Assembly (NCBI GenBank): GCA_026874595.1
Contig: CM049319.1
Coordinates: 40,057,473 to 40,121,472, forward strand
Length of the DNA: 64,000 bases
Origin: Sipunculus nudus
Taxonomy: Eukaryota > Annelida > Sipuncula > Golfingiida > Sipunculidae
Direction of reading: 5' to 3'
Position 1 is the stretch's first letter, and every line of letters begins with the position of its first letter. A program made the translations under genes and the position numbers. Under the pieces are notes generated by a model, which searched no databases, was not told the origin of the DNA, and was given only the letters and a program-made list of their open reading frames with translations. This document shows positions 34,796-48,030 of this stretch, in pieces.

Positions 34796-36866
34796 ACTAA
34801 CTGCATTTTCTTAGATTTAATAGGGGAAAAGCTAAAAAAAAATCTTTAAAATTTCCTTCTCCATAACTGTTAAGCAAAATTGTCCAAAATTTCACAGAAA
34901 TGATTGCTGAAACAATCTCTCTAAAGTTTGTTGGAATGGTTCAAGTTTGGTGATTTTTGGCTGAGTTACAGGAAGTTGAATTAAGTCATCTGTCCAAAAA
35001 AGCATAATAAACTTGCAATCTCAGAAACAGCTGGAGCTATCATCATCAAATTTTATGCCAATGTTAGTCACATGAGTCATATCTAAACTTTAGGTATTGG
35101 TGGCGCTACCTGCATCAACCTTTCTTGTGCGGGGGTCATTGGTTATCAGTACATTAATCCATAATTTCTCAGGAACAGCAGGAGCTAGCATCCCCAAAAT
35201 TTACCCAAAAATCAGTCATATATCGAATGTTCTAGGATATATTTTTTTTTTGCCACCTACATCATTTTACTGGGAAAAAGCTTGAAAAAGCTTGAAAATC
35301 TTCTTCTCCGAAATCCTTGAGCCAGATTGTTAAATGAATCTCAAAAATGATCCGAGGGATAAGGTCAAGCACATGTATTCCAAATTTCATTATATTATCA
35401 TATAACATAACTGGTTATGAAAAAAATATTAATATAGATTTTACATAAATTGAGCCCAATTTCCTGGAGGAATTACATTTTACTATTTATTTTTCCACTA
35501 AAAACATGAGGTTGTGTGATTTGTTCAAAAACTGTTGGCACATCTATGAGCACTGTCAACTCCGCACTGGGAACTCCCCTGTGACTAAAAATTCTAGATC
35601 TCAGTAAAAGCAAAGTATTTCTGCCACTGTCAGTCCCAAATATTCAGCAGAGAATAAAAACAACATATATTATTAGGTCTGAGATGTTGATAAAATTCAG
35701 TCCATGATGTCACAGGTGTACCAGCCAATCAAATCAGGGCAAAGTCTGGGATCTGGATGAAATCCTCCATTCACACAAAAAACTCACATGCAATAGGTTT
35801 ACTTAACCATCAGCGCTCTCAGGTTTGTTTCATTGGTTCCCGTTTGGCTAATTTTGGCCGAGTGATAGGAATTAGTCATTTGGCCAAACCAAAATAAGAA
35901 TCTCAGAAAGGACAGGAGCTAGCATCACTAAGTTTTATGCAAATGTTGCAACATGACTCATGTTTGAAATTGAGGGTTTTGTGGTGCCACCCTCATCGAC
36001 CTGTTTATTTTATGGCAAAAACCTTGTAATTTTAGCCTCATTCAGCTTAAAAATGTTTCATGATAAAACTGAAGCTGAATGGTTTTAGTTTTCACCAGAA
36101 TTTTATAAGTTCTCTCAATTTAATAAGAATAGATTGGGTTCACTGAGTTTTGGTAGTGTCATAGAAAGCTGAATTTACTCTTGTAGCCATTAGTAAGTCT
36201 TTATCAAATTTAGGGCTGCAGTTGTCTTCTTATACAAAAAAGTTGTTCCAATTATAACTTCTGTAACATTGCACAAAAATGATTCTTAGGTGGCCTTTGT
36301 TAAAGTTTGCTAGAATGATTTTTGGCAGAACTATTGGACCTTTAACATTGAACATAATGCATCTTATGTTATTCTAAATATTTTGATAAAAACTCTTTTA
36401 TGTCAGCTTGAAAAAAAACATTTTAGCCAAAGTCTTTCAGTATGTGTAAACAGATTTATCTACAGGCGAAGATGGTGTCTGTATCTATAAATTGCTTGGC
36501 AGACTGCCAACTGTTTCAGATTTGGCAACAGGCCAAAGTCTGGGTCTGTTTATAGCTTTATCAGACTACCAACTGTATCAGATTACACAACAGGTCTAGA
36601 GTTCACTCAGTGCAGCCGGATATAGGTCAAGAATTCATTCAGTGCAGCCAAGTACAGATCAAGAGTTCAATGGGTGCACACTAAGTTTGCCAGGGGTCTG
36701 TTCAGTTCAGCTCCTTTTCCTCAAGGCTGCATGTGATCACCTCATGGGTGCCATGCCCCTGAAGGCTGCATGTGGACATCTCATGGGTGCGATTCTCCTC
36801 AAGGCTGCATGTAATCACCTCATGAATGCCATGCCCCTCAAGGCTGCATGTGGACACCTGTAGCCC
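34796..36866 (+). mobile_element. Composite core-repeat block, paralogue of 12300-13490 and 54293 on
   Basis: It carries cores with GCATTTTCTTAGAT, ctcagaaacagctggagc, GGTGGCGCTACCTGC (35099) and the unoccupied site ccataatttctcaggaac at 35159-35176. The cagtgcagc motifs and a 45-bp ggctgcatgtgatcacctca array follow (36720-36860). Confidence 0.65.
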
Positions 36867-37696
36867 TGGAAACTTTTAGGGCTCTTAAGTTTAGTTTCAC
36901 CTTGCTTGGCTCAAGGTATTGGTATGAAATTTGGCATGTTAATCCATGTTATAAATATTTCTCAAAAACCTGACAAATGGTACTACTTACCTTTCTGTTT
37001 TCATAGAATAAATTAATGCCCTTTTCTCTGGAGCAATTCGCAGTATTGGCCTGAAATTGTGCATATCCATAGATCTTGGACTCCTCCAACTTGTACCTAA
37101 GACTGGTGGCCCCATCTGCAATCATTTTCCGGTGGAGTCCATCCGTACATTTACTTTGGGTGAAAATTGCTCATATCTCAGGAGTTGGTCTATGTATTGG
37201 TCTGAAATTTATCATGTTCATCCATCTTGGAAAGTTTTCTTGTAAACCAGACAGGTGGCACCACTTACCTTTCCATTTTCAAAGAATAAATTAATCCCCT
37301 TTTCTCATGAGTGATTTGCAGTTTTGGTTTGAAATTGTGCATATCCGGAGATCTTGGAGTTTTCCATCTTGTACTCAAGTCTTGTGGCGCCATCTGCAAT
37401 CATTTTCCCGTGGCATCCATCTGTATATGTGCTTTGGTTGAAAATTGCTCAAATCTCAGGAGTGGGTCAAGGTTTTGGGCTGAAATTTGGCATGTTCATC
37501 CATCTTAAAAAGTTGTCACATAAACCAGACAGGTGGCAGCAGGTGTTTTCATTGAATGAATTTATGCCCTTTTCTCAGAGTTTTAGTTGACTATATTCAG
37601 CAGTGGTGTGACTACTCAATCCATCCGTCACTTCACCCATACCACTCTTAACTTCAATGGAGACACATTGTCGCTTGTCAACTACCAGTTTTCTAG
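36867..37696 (+). mobile_element. Family-B-like element, CTAG 3' end
   Basis: Two to three cores contain ggtggccccatctgcaatca, gaaaattgctcatatctcag and agacaggtggcaccac. The terminal block reads cacttcacccataccactct and the end is GTCGCTTGTCAACTACC, then AGTTTTCTAG at 37696 followed by TTG. The 5' end is not clear. Confidence 0.6.
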
Positions 37697-38565
37697 TTGT
37701 TTCATGCATCTGTGCACATAGCAAAGATTCATTAAGTAGGTTTGGTCATTAAACATTAGAGAAGTCCTTTCTGAGCGTACACAGAATATTGGGCAAGTTA
37801 TTGTCAGCTGATGGTAGAATGTGATGCTGCAGCCAATGTTGTAGTAGCTATGAGGTGTATGGTCTGATAGATATAGCTTTTCATGCCTCAGTTGTGCCAT
37901 CGACTGTGGATAGAGTTTATCACAGACTGCAATTCCCACTGAAAATCTGCTAAACCTACAGTCACATTCATTTACATATATAAATCAATTCAAGCTTGAT
38001 TAGGTTGACTCCATACATCTTTTTGATGGATTTCTCATACACAAGACTGTAGGTGCCACTTGCAATCATTTTTGTGTTGTGTGCATCCATGACATATTTC
38101 AGCAGTGATGTCTGTGTAATTGGTGTATGCACTCGGGTTCAAAATGTTCAGTGCTTGAATTGTATATACATGTCACACATGTACGTGATGTATATCCCAT
38201 TGCAGAGGTTTGTATTAGGCCTGTAGGCCTTGTTAAGTTTTGGTAGACCAGTTCTCAAGTATTGTTTTACAACAAGCCTTGTTACACTTCCAAACTGCCC
38301 ACTCTGAAAGCCACTGGTGTTGTTTTGTGTATGTTTTGCATATAACTATTCCTCCATATATTACATGTGTAAATGCCAGAAATATTGTGTAATTTATGGA
38401 AGTTATGGGCATCACCATTATGTACCTTGTCTAAAACCAGGAACAACATCACTTGCTTCACATGATAAATGTTGAAGCTAGAGAACCTTGTCAAGCTAAG
38501 AACTGTATTTAATTAAGATTTAACTGTATGCCAGAAATTAGATCAGTATTTTACAATATTTTATT
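37697..38565 (+). mobile_element. Core-repeat remnant with TTAGGCCTGTAGGCCTTG terminus
   Basis: The segment 38035-38233 matches 14225-14433 and ends GTATTAGGCCTGTAGGCCTTG followed by TT. Sequence from about 38275 to 38565 is family-A body without its 5' end. Confidence 0.55.
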
Positions 38566-39967
38566 AGCTCAACTAACTATAAGTCATCTGAGCTATAGCA
38601 ATGGGCCTTTGTCCGTCGTTCATCCAGTCATTAACAGGGCATGTTTTGAAACCTTTGGACCTGCAAATCCAAAATGTGCATACAGTTAGATGTCTCCAAA
38701 ATCTCCTACTATGCTGAAATTTGGGTCATTAGGACAGGGTTAGACTCGTTTTCCATTAAAACCCTTTGTTACACTTCAAGACTGCCAAATATCAAAACCA
38801 CTGATATTTTTTGATCATATTTAGTATGTTTATTCTTCTAAACATTTCAATTACATCTTGAATTTTTGGTCCAAACATAATGCAATTTAAAAAAATGAGG
38901 AAATATATTTACTCACTTTACATGAGAATTGCTGAAGCTAGAGACTTTTCAGGGATAAACTTTTATTAATCAAGATTCAATTATATACCCAAAATTAGAT
39001 CTGAATTTTGCAAATTTTTTAAATTATTAGCGTAAATAAAAAAATCAATACCTTAAATTTTGTCTAACTTTGGCAATGCCACGTTTTCTCCCTATAAGCA
39101 CTGTTGATTTAATTTTCACAGCATATATACATAAGGATTTTATCTTTTAAAATCTGAAATTTCAAAGGAATTGATTGAAAAGAGTAGCTTTTATTCAAGT
39201 TTTTTCATACACCATGTCAAGTTTTGTTTACAACAAGTCCACCTATAGCAAGTACAGCCTTCACCTGTGTTATGTAACCCACTCCAGGCAGCTTGCCTTG
39301 GCTCAGCTTGGCTGGCTTCCCCCCTTGGTAGGCTTCCCCTCTGCCCTGCATCCCCCCCCCCCCCCCCATGGTGCATAAACTAGATGAATGTTATAAGTTT
39401 CTGTATTTGATTCATTCTTATTCTAGGCATTTGCTGCATTTCAGATTTTGTATTGTACCACCAGGATTACAATGATTAAAGTGCACATTTAATTGTGTCT
39501 ACAAAGTGGTGTATTGCTATGAAAGCATTGATGTTCATCAGATAAGTTATTTCTTACTTCAGAAGAGTAAAACTTCACCAGGTGTGAAATTGAATATTAA
39601 TTCCAGTAATAAATTATAAAACAGATAGTAATTAGCATAATGTTATTGTTTTTTCCCTCATTCAACCAACAGTATGTATACTTCATTTGAATACTTCAAA
39701 TTTACTTAATTTTTTATTTCAGTAAATACAATTAAGCATGTACTGAAAACTCCAATGTACAAATCTTTTTAATTGTGATTCAGGGAATAATCTTGAAGAT
39801 GCCATGTTGTAGCTTTATTTTCTTTTAAATTCAGTTTAAACATTTGTGATTTAAAAATAATAAAAAATATATGAGTATGCATAATATGACCTAATGTGAG
39901 CTAAACTCTGGATAAATAATTATGCAACTTACAATTCTGATATTTTAACTTATATTTTCAGATTTTT
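38566..39967 (+). mobile_element. Family-A element, long, without clear 3' end
   Basis: It starts AGCTCAACTAACTATAAGTC and carries the body blocks of 9841-11260 and the C16 tract at 39352-39367 followed by aaactagatgaat. It then continues as the AT-rich body seen at 4400 and 52700, and is interrupted at 39968 by another copy. Confidence 0.7.
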
Positions 39968-40603
39968 AGCTATAAGTCATCTGAGCTATAGTCATATAGT
40001 CCATTGTCCGTCTGTCCGTCTGTCCTGCCATCTGTCCGTCCGTCCATTAACCAGGCACAAATCGTAACCACTGGACCTGAAATCTTCTAAATTGACATGC
40101 AGGGAGGTCCATGAAAAATCTCATTGGAAACCTGAAATTAAGTCTCTGTTACCCATATTCTTTAAGCTATGGGGCTCCGAAGTACCCCCCAGAATAATGG
40201 AAAATATGATACAAAAGTATCCGAACAACTAATGCATTGATCACTATGATTCTTTGCATGGATATTGATCATGGAGTGTTTCATGAGTTTATGCAGAATG
40301 GTGGAGCCACCTGTATTTTTTTATATTTTATGTTTTTTTCTCTCTATTTTTGAGACCTTAAAAGGTGCAGTCAACTGTTAAGAGGGCACAAATTATAACG
40401 ACTGGACCTAGTATCTTCTATTCTGACATGCAGAAAGGCCCATGAAAAGTCTCCTTGGAAACTTAAAATTAGGTCTCTGTTACCCATATCCTTTGAGCTA
40501 TGCTTCAGTTGAATTGGCATACCACCTTTAAAAATTTTGCATTCCAATTCCTTTTGTGAATGTCTTTCTAGACAGCTGAATGTCATGACCCTTGGGTCAC
40601 TTG
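39968..40603 (+). mobile_element. Family-A element, short complete copy with two cores, 636 bp
   Basis: The start is AGCTATAAGTCATCTGAGC, with the first hairpin arm partly lost. Two cores of 330 bp contain the motif cacaaatcgtaaccactgg (near 40055 and 40385), tccttggaaac and gtctctgttacccatat. It ends GACAGCTGAATGTCATGACC, then CTTGGGTCACTTG at 40603. Confidence 0.78.
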
Positions 40604-43342
40604 TGTTTCTGTGTGTTAATTTTTTCCATATATTTAATCAGATTTCACTCAAATTTAGGTCACTGATTGCTCTCATGCTAACCTTGGTTGGGTTTTGTAG
40701 TGTCTGCCCTCTGTCAGTGTCTTACTCTGTCTGTCTATCCATCAGGTTTTCATTTCTGTGGATAACCTTCCTTAATATTATCCAATATCATTCAAATTTG
40801 GATCAGTGATTGCTCTCACGCTTACCTTGGTTGGGGTTGGTTTTGGGGTGTCTGTCTGTACGTCACTCTTGTCTGTCTTTCCGTCTGTCAGGTTTTCTGT
40901 CCTGCGTGATAACTTTCCTAAATATTACCCAATTTCATTCAGATTTGGAACAGTGATTGCTCTCATGCTTTCTTTTTTTGGGATAGGTTTTGGAGTGTCT
41001 GTCTGTCTGTCTGTTTGTCAGGTTTTCATTTCTGTGCTGTTACTTTAACTTACTATATGTTTGTCCATTTGTCTGTTCACCTGTCTGTACCTTTCCCATT
41101 CAATCACCTTAAATGCAATTACTCTATTCTCACAAGTGGCAGAAACGGGGGTCATATATTCCTTGAATTTGCTTATTTTTAATTAGTTTACTGTGCAAGG
41201 ACATATTGTCAATATGTCAGTCGGCTTAGCATCATGACCCATGGCTCATTTGTTTTTTTTTTAATATTTGGTCCCTTTTAGAGGATGTTTGTTGTTGGAT
41301 TTCAGACCTGTCAGAATTCCAATATGGCCACCAGAAAGCAATCTTTTTGAACATGTTATCTCAAGAACTGTTAAGTGATTGCAGTGGGACATATATTAAT
41401 GTAATCTTGCAAAGGATTGGGTCAAAGATTTCTTTAACAATGTGACCATCATTTATGAAAGTTCAGACAAGTTGGTTTGTTTGAATAAAATTTATGAAGA
41501 AGCACCCATTTCTCAATAATTTTTGTATGGATTTCCTAGATTTTTTTTTGCTATATAAGTTAATCTTATATTTGGCCTGTGTGGTGTTCCTTTTGAGACT
41601 GACAGGTATCAAGCAAGCATGGGATTAGTTCCTGATGGTTCAACAACCATTCATTTTGCCTTAGACCATCAAGTCGCTGTGTTATAACCAAACATATTTG
41701 ATATATATTTATGTCATGGTAGAAAAACTCAACAAAATTGGCAAATAGGTTCTTAAAAAATTTGTCTGGAAAATATGAATCTCAGCCCATGATGTCGCAG
41801 GTCATGCTTGGCAGTTGAGCGTCATGACCCATGGGTAACTTATTTCTATTTATTTTTCCACAAAAAATGAGGTTGTGTGATTTGTTCAAAAACTGTTGGC
41901 ACATCTGTGAGCACTGTCAACTCAGCAGTGACGTCACACACGGAAATCCCCTGTGACTAAAAATTCTAGATCTCATAAAAAGCTGAATATATCTGTCACA
42001 ATCAGCCCTAAAGTTTTAGGAAAGGATAAAAACAACATGTTTTGTTAGATTTAAGTCATTTCTTAATTTTGCCCGTGACGTCACACTTTGCACCAGCCAA
42101 TCACATCAGGGCGCAAGCTCTGTTCAGGATGAAATATAACATGCACATAACAATGCCATGTGCTATTATGTTTACCTTACCTGTGTGACCTCTGCTAGGG
42201 AATGCTTTGTAGGTTACTTTAATATAATGTCTGGGCAAACCATGCTAAAAAGATCATCACTATACCTCAGATGATGTAAAGTCAGCTGACCTTAACAATC
42301 TAACCTCTTTCTACAGGCTGTCATGCTAGGATTTTATACTCCTATAGAAGTGCTGTGACTTGTGGGTCCCTTTGTAGGTCCAAGGAAATACACAACAGCG
42401 GGTTACAGCAATACGTGATTTATTTAATATATCTCGAGCTGGGTTGAACTTGCTTGCGCTCAGTTCAAGTCCCAGTCTCCTTCTGGCATCCCCCCCACGG
42501 TACATACATACATCTATCAAATACAAGGAGTTGTCCAATAAGGATCTTGTACGGAAGCTCATTATAATATAGATTAAAAGAAATGTTCAAGTGTAACATT
42601 AATCAGTGTGGGGCCGTGTCAGGCCTAAGCGCAATTAGACACAATAGAACATAAGAGCGTATGCACAAAGTGAAATTACCACACTGATTACGTGAGTGTG
42701 CGGCACCTCAATTAGGGTTTCTTTGGCCGCTGACACTTGTACAGACAGAGGGGTAATTAACCTTGGCTATTATACAGTCAAGATCTAACCCGCACGATGT
42801 GTGAATAGTCACAATGGAGGCAGAAATTAGTGTACAGCTTCATGCAAAATACATACATTGCACCGGAAGCTTACACAAAGAGTAAATTCAAATAGCTCAA
42901 AACATTCACGGTTCAAGTGCATACCGAGTTCTCGTGAGAACATAATATTACATAATTCATAGCACTACGGTGGACATGCATATTCCTATGAAACTACTGA
43001 ATAGTACATTGTACTGAAAATTGTACATTAAGACAAATATAATCCCTTAATGACGAGGTGTTAATACATCAGAATAAGATCAGAATAAAATATACATATG
43101 CAATAACTTAAAATATTCTATGAGAGAATATTTACACCTTGTTCTAAAGAGTGATATGTGTAAACATTTTTCAGTGCAAACTGTAAACCTTCATGTAAAT
43201 GCTGTGTTCCTGGGTGGTTCCAGATGATAGGTGTACACAGCTAGAGACCAACATGGGCTTCTCCATATATAAAAAGGAGTTTGTTAGTGGTGATGAAACT
43301 ATTCTTCACTTGTCTTAATGTGACCTTAATTTGTACATGTAG
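40604..43342. other. Intron with repeat remnants and a CpG-richer unique stretch
   Basis: From 40640 to 41060 three short cores contain cagtgattgctctcatgct and gtctgtctgtc. Family-A 3' termini end at about 41252 and 41842. A segment at 41850-42070 (ggttgtgtgatttgttcaaa) matches 35510-35700. From about 42350 to 43150 the DNA is unique-looking and CpG-richer, with a minus-strand AATAAA near 42420. It could be a solo LTR or unique intron. Confidence 0.4.
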
Positions 43343-43426
43343 GTGCTGGAAACCACAAGTATTTCATTGGGTACCTGCTGTTTCTGTTCGGGATGATCAA
43401 CTGGTGCTTGGCTGGAGCAGGCATCT
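43343..43426 (+). CDS. ZDHHC17: ZDHHC17/HIP14-like, exon with end of DHHC domain and membrane segment 5
   Basis: It encodes GAGNHKYFIGYLLFLFGMIN then WCLAGAGI. GNHKYF closes the cysteine-rich domain (the conserved N and F after DHHC). YFIGYLLFLFGMINWCLAGAG is the membrane segment immediately after the active site. The acceptor is acatgtAG|GT and the donor ATCT|GTAAGT. It takes one base from the previous exon to make Gly and leaves one base for the next. At 84 bp it is the shortest coding exon here, between introns of 10.4 and 7.8 kb. Confidence 0.95.
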
Positions 43427-43590
43427 GTAAGTATCACATCTGAGCTTTGTTTTACCAGTACAGGAGGTTTATGACACCACATAATGTTTGTACATCACCA
43501 GTGCTGAACCTTACAGCCAGTGGCTTTCCCATTTCAAATTATGATAGGTTCAGTTTGGAAAAATTGAATTTCCCATTTTGCCCTATATTT

Positions 43591-44713
43591 AGCTCAGCTG
43601 ACTATAAATGAGGTTATACTGAATTTTTGGAGGCCCAATTGTATTCACTTGAATTGCCAAGCTCCAGGCAGGCCTCTTTTGGTCCCTGGTGGTCATTTAA
43701 AGGGACATAATCAGGAGCAATATTATACCTATTCTTTCACAAAATCAGTTCAGTTATGCTTTACACATAAGTTTTCCAGCAAAACCATCCCAGCTCACTG
43801 TCGAAGTACCTCGCATATGGTTGTTATTGTTCTGCGTGTTAATATTAAACAGTCCACGTGTGTCTGTTAACCATAGCTAGATTGTGTGACTGTTGGTACC
43901 AATTATGTGCATGCGCGACAGATCCCAAATGAGAGCCAGTCCAAAGTAGTCCATACATGACCTCCATGCCCTCTGATATATCTCTGCTGGATGGACATTA
44001 CAGTCCATGGGCTGAAAGTAAATTCATTGTAGATACTGTCGGAACAGATCTGTATGATAGGTCCATAGGCCTCAGCTGAAATGACACACGTAGCACCGTG
44101 TGAGATGCAACATGCTTTGTTTCAGCCAGAAGGTACATGTTTTACATTTCTTTGGCCAAGTCAGTCAAGGCATCTCCTGATTGACAGGTGTTGTGGCCCA
44201 GGTGACACATGCAATGTGCTTAAGTTGATGCCTGTGATTGCGCCCAGTCTACTCTTTTAACACTTGTGTACAGGAGTAAACCCACGGTTTCAGGGCAATA
44301 CTTTGACAGGTATCTATTTATTTCAAAGGGTGAAAGCCGGTTTTTTTATGTAATTGCTATTGTTTGAGCTGTATATCCTTTATTTGAAGATGTTTCCACT
44401 CCAATTTATAAAACTTTGCTATAGTAATTCAAGGATTAATCCAGAAGGTGTCATTTGGCATTTTTAAAGAAATTAATTTCCTTTTAAAAAATGTTAACAA
44501 ATTAATGGATTTAAGCAATCAAAGTCTGAAATTTGAAAGCAACTCCTTTATTCAGATATGTTTGTTATATTGCAAATGTATAAATTTAAAAACTTGAAAA
44601 GGTATAATAAAAAAATGAAGATCTAGTGCAAACATTTGTCCATTATTTTCCTTCTTCATCAGAATAGGAAATAAAGTGATCAACTATGTTTGTCCATCTG
44701 TCTGTCCATTTTT
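43591..44713 (+). mobile_element. Family-A element, internally shortened, AT-rich 3' body
   Basis: It starts AGCTCAGCTGACTATAAATG but the second hairpin arm is missing. Sequence at 44390-44700 (gatgtttccactccaattta) matches 52680-53160. No 3' terminus before the next copy starts at 44714. Confidence 0.6.
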
Positions 44714-47236
44714 AGCTCAGCTGAGCTATAGCCATCACTCTTTGTCCTTCGTCTGTCTGGCCATCCAGCTGTCCGGCCTTCCGTTAACAAGGCAAAAATT
44801 GTAACCGCTGGACCTGGAATCTTCAAACCTAAAATCCTGGGAGGTCCATGAAAAATCTCCTTGGAAACCTGAAATTAGGTCTCTGTTACCCATATGTTCC
44901 AAGCTGTCTAGCTCGTAAATACCCCCAAGAATGATCAAAGATTTGATATAAAAGCTCAAGTATCTGGATAACTACTGCATTTATTTTTTTGCATGAATAT
45001 TGATCATGGAGTGTTCCATCAGTTCCTGCAAACTGGTGGCTCCACCTGTATTTTTTTCTAATTTTTACAAATTGTTTTCCCTATTTTTGATACCTTCAAA
45101 GAAGCTGTCATTTGTTAACAGAGCACAAATCATAACCACTGGACCTGGTATCTTCAATCTTGACATCATGGGAGGTCATTAAAAAGTCTCTTTGGAAACA
45201 TGAAATTAGGTCTCTGTTACCCATATCTTCTGAGCTGTTGGGCTCGTGAATACTCCTCAGAATAATTAAAATTTTAATACGAAAGATCCAGTATCTGAAT
45301 AACTAATGCATTGATCATAATAATTTTTTGCATGTATATTGATCATCGAGTGTTCCATCAGTAATAGTAAACTGGTGGTGCCACCTAAATTTTAAAAATT
45401 TTTTACAATTTTTTCTCTATTTTTGAGACCTTAAAAGATGCAGTCATCTGTTAACAGGGCACAAATCATAACAACTGGACCTAGAATCTTCTCTCTTAAT
45501 ATGCATGGAGGCCCATGAAAAGTCTCCTTGGAAACTTAAAATTAGGTGTCTGTTAGCCATATTCTTTGAGCTATGGGGCTCCGAAGTACCCCTCAGAATA
45601 ATGGAAAATTTGATACAAAAGCTCCAGTATCAGAACAACTAATGCATTGATAACCATGATTCTTTGCATGGATATTGATCATGGAGTGATTCATCAGTTT
45701 TTGCAGACAGGTGGCGCCATCTGTATTTTTATTGATTTTTTACAATTTTTTTTCTCTATTTTTGAGACTTTAAAAGATGTAGTCATGTGGCATAAATCGT
45801 AACCACTGGACCTAGAATCTTCTATCATGACATGCAGGGAGGCCCATTAAAAGTCTCCTTGGAAACCTGGAATTAGGTTTCTGTTATCCATAACCTCTGA
45901 GCTATAGGGCTTTGAAGTACACCCAAGAACAACTAAAAATTTGATACAAAAGCTTTAGTACCTCAACAAATAGTTCATTGATTGCCATGATTCTTTGCAT
46001 GCATATTCATCATGGAGTGTTTAACCAATTCCTGCTGTCTGGAGGTGCCACCTGTATTTTTTCGCTTTTTTAATGTTTTTTTTCTCTATTTTTGAGACCT
46101 TAAAGGATGTAATCATCTGTTAACAGGGCACAAATTGTAACCACTGGACGTAGAATCTTCTATCTTGACATGCTAGAAGGTCAATAAAAATATCTCTGTG
46201 TAAACCTGAAATTAGGTCTCTGTTACCCATATCCTCTGAGCTATAGGGCTCAGTAGACCTGAAAGAATAACTTTTTTTGAGACCTTAAAAGATGCAGTCA
46301 TCTGTTAACAGGGCACAAATTGTAACCACTGGACGTAGAATCTTCTATCTTGACATGCTAGAAGGTCAGTAAAAATATCTCTGTGTAAACCTGAAATTAG
46401 GTCTCTGTTACCCATATCCTCTGAGCTATAGGGCTCAGTAGACCTGAAAGAATAACTTAAAATTTTATACAAAAGCTCTAGTATCTCAACAAATTGTGCA
46501 TTGATTGCCATGATTCTTTGCATGCATTTTCATCATGGAGTGTTTCATCAGTTCTTACAGACTGGTGGCATCACCTGAATTTTTTCCAATTTATTTATGC
46601 TTTTTCTCTTAATTTTTTAGACCTTCAAAGATGCAGCCGTCTGTTTTCAGGGCAGGGAGGTCAATGAAAAATATCCTTGGAAACCTGAAATTTAGTTCTC
46701 TGTTACCCATATTCTATGAGCTATGGGGCTTATAAGCACCCCTAGCATTATTGAAAATTTGATACTAAAGCAGGGCACAAATTATAACCATTGGACCTAG
46801 AATCTTCTAACTTAAAATCCAGGGAGATCCATGAAAAGTCTCCTTGGAAACATGAAATTAGGTCTCTGTTACCCATAATCTTTGAGCAATGGGGCTTATA
46901 AGCACACCCCAGAATATTTGAAAATTTGAGACCAAAGTAGAGCACAAATGATAACCATTGAACCAAGAATCTTCTCACTTGCTATCCTGAGAATTCCTCA
47001 AAAGTTCTCCACTCAAAACTTGAAATTGTGTGTTTGAGCATCCCAAAAGTAATGAAATATACACACAGATTGCCAGGTTCCTCAGGAAAGGCTGGTTGGA
47101 TTGTCATCAAATTTGCTGTGCTAATGCTAATATGCATGAATGATAATGCCACCTATATTATCTTAATTAGTTTACTGTGCAAGGACATATTGTCAACATG
47201 TCAGTCGGCTGAGCGTCATGACCCATGGGTCACTTG
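44714..47236 (+). mobile_element. Family-A element with long tandem core array, 2.5 kb
   Basis: The start is AGCTCAGCTGAGCTATAG. Cores of about 330 bp have anchors (gcacaaattgtaaccactgg) near 44792, 45123, 45459, 45790 and 46128, then 46312, 46774 and 46942 as shortened or partial cores. Each also has tccttggaaacctgaaatta and a GGTGGCGCCA-type site. The end is CGGCTGAGCGTCATGACCC, then ATGGGTCACTTG at 47236 followed by TTTT. No protein of note is encoded. Confidence 0.8.
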
Positions 47237-48030
47237 TTTTTCTCTATTTTTTATTCCTGGTCATCCATTAACAGTGCACAAATTGTAACCATTGGATCTG
47301 GAATCTTCTTACTTGACACCCAAGAAGGTCCATGAAAAATCTCCTAGGAAACCTGAAATAAGGTCTCTGTTACCCATATTCTCCATGCTTTGGGGCTCAG
47401 AAGTACCCCTCAGAATAATTAAAAATTTGATACAAAGCTCCAGTATCTGAACAACTGATGCATTTATCACCATAATTCTTTGCATGCATATACATCATGG
47501 AGTATATATTCATCAGTTCCTGCAGACTGGAGGTACTAGCTGTATTTTTTTCGAATTTTTAAGCACATTTCTCTATTTTTGAGACCTCAAAGATGCAGTT
47601 GTCCGTTAACAATGCACAAATGGTAACCATTGGACCTTGAATCTTCTAACTTGACATAGAGGGAGGTCAATAAAAAATCTTCTTGGAAACCTGAAATTAG
47701 AACCTGATACAAAAGCTCCAGTATCTGAACAAATAATGCATTGATCACCATGATTCTTTGCATGCATGCACATTATGGTTTACTTGCCAAAAGTGAGGAA
47801 ATCTGTAGATTTTGAGATTTCCTAGTAAAAGGTCAAGGTCACTTGGCCCACTTATTTTTAAAAAATTGTTACCATAATCTAAATGCTGCAAGTTCAAGGA
47901 TAATAAGTTCTCAGATTTTTTGGTCACAAGGTCTTTGGTTAACTCACAGGACTATCATTCTGAAAAAATTTTTTTTTTAATTTTCCTTATAGACAAATTC
48001 AACTGAGCTTCAAGACCCATAGGCCACTTA
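47237..48030 (+). mobile_element. Further core repeats ending in a second family-A terminus
   Basis: Core anchors lie at 47275 and 47613. The end is ATTCAACTGAGCTTCAAGAC, then CCATAGGCCACTTA at about 48030. This is a second 3' end behind the first, as if a read-through or nested copy. Confidence 0.6.
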
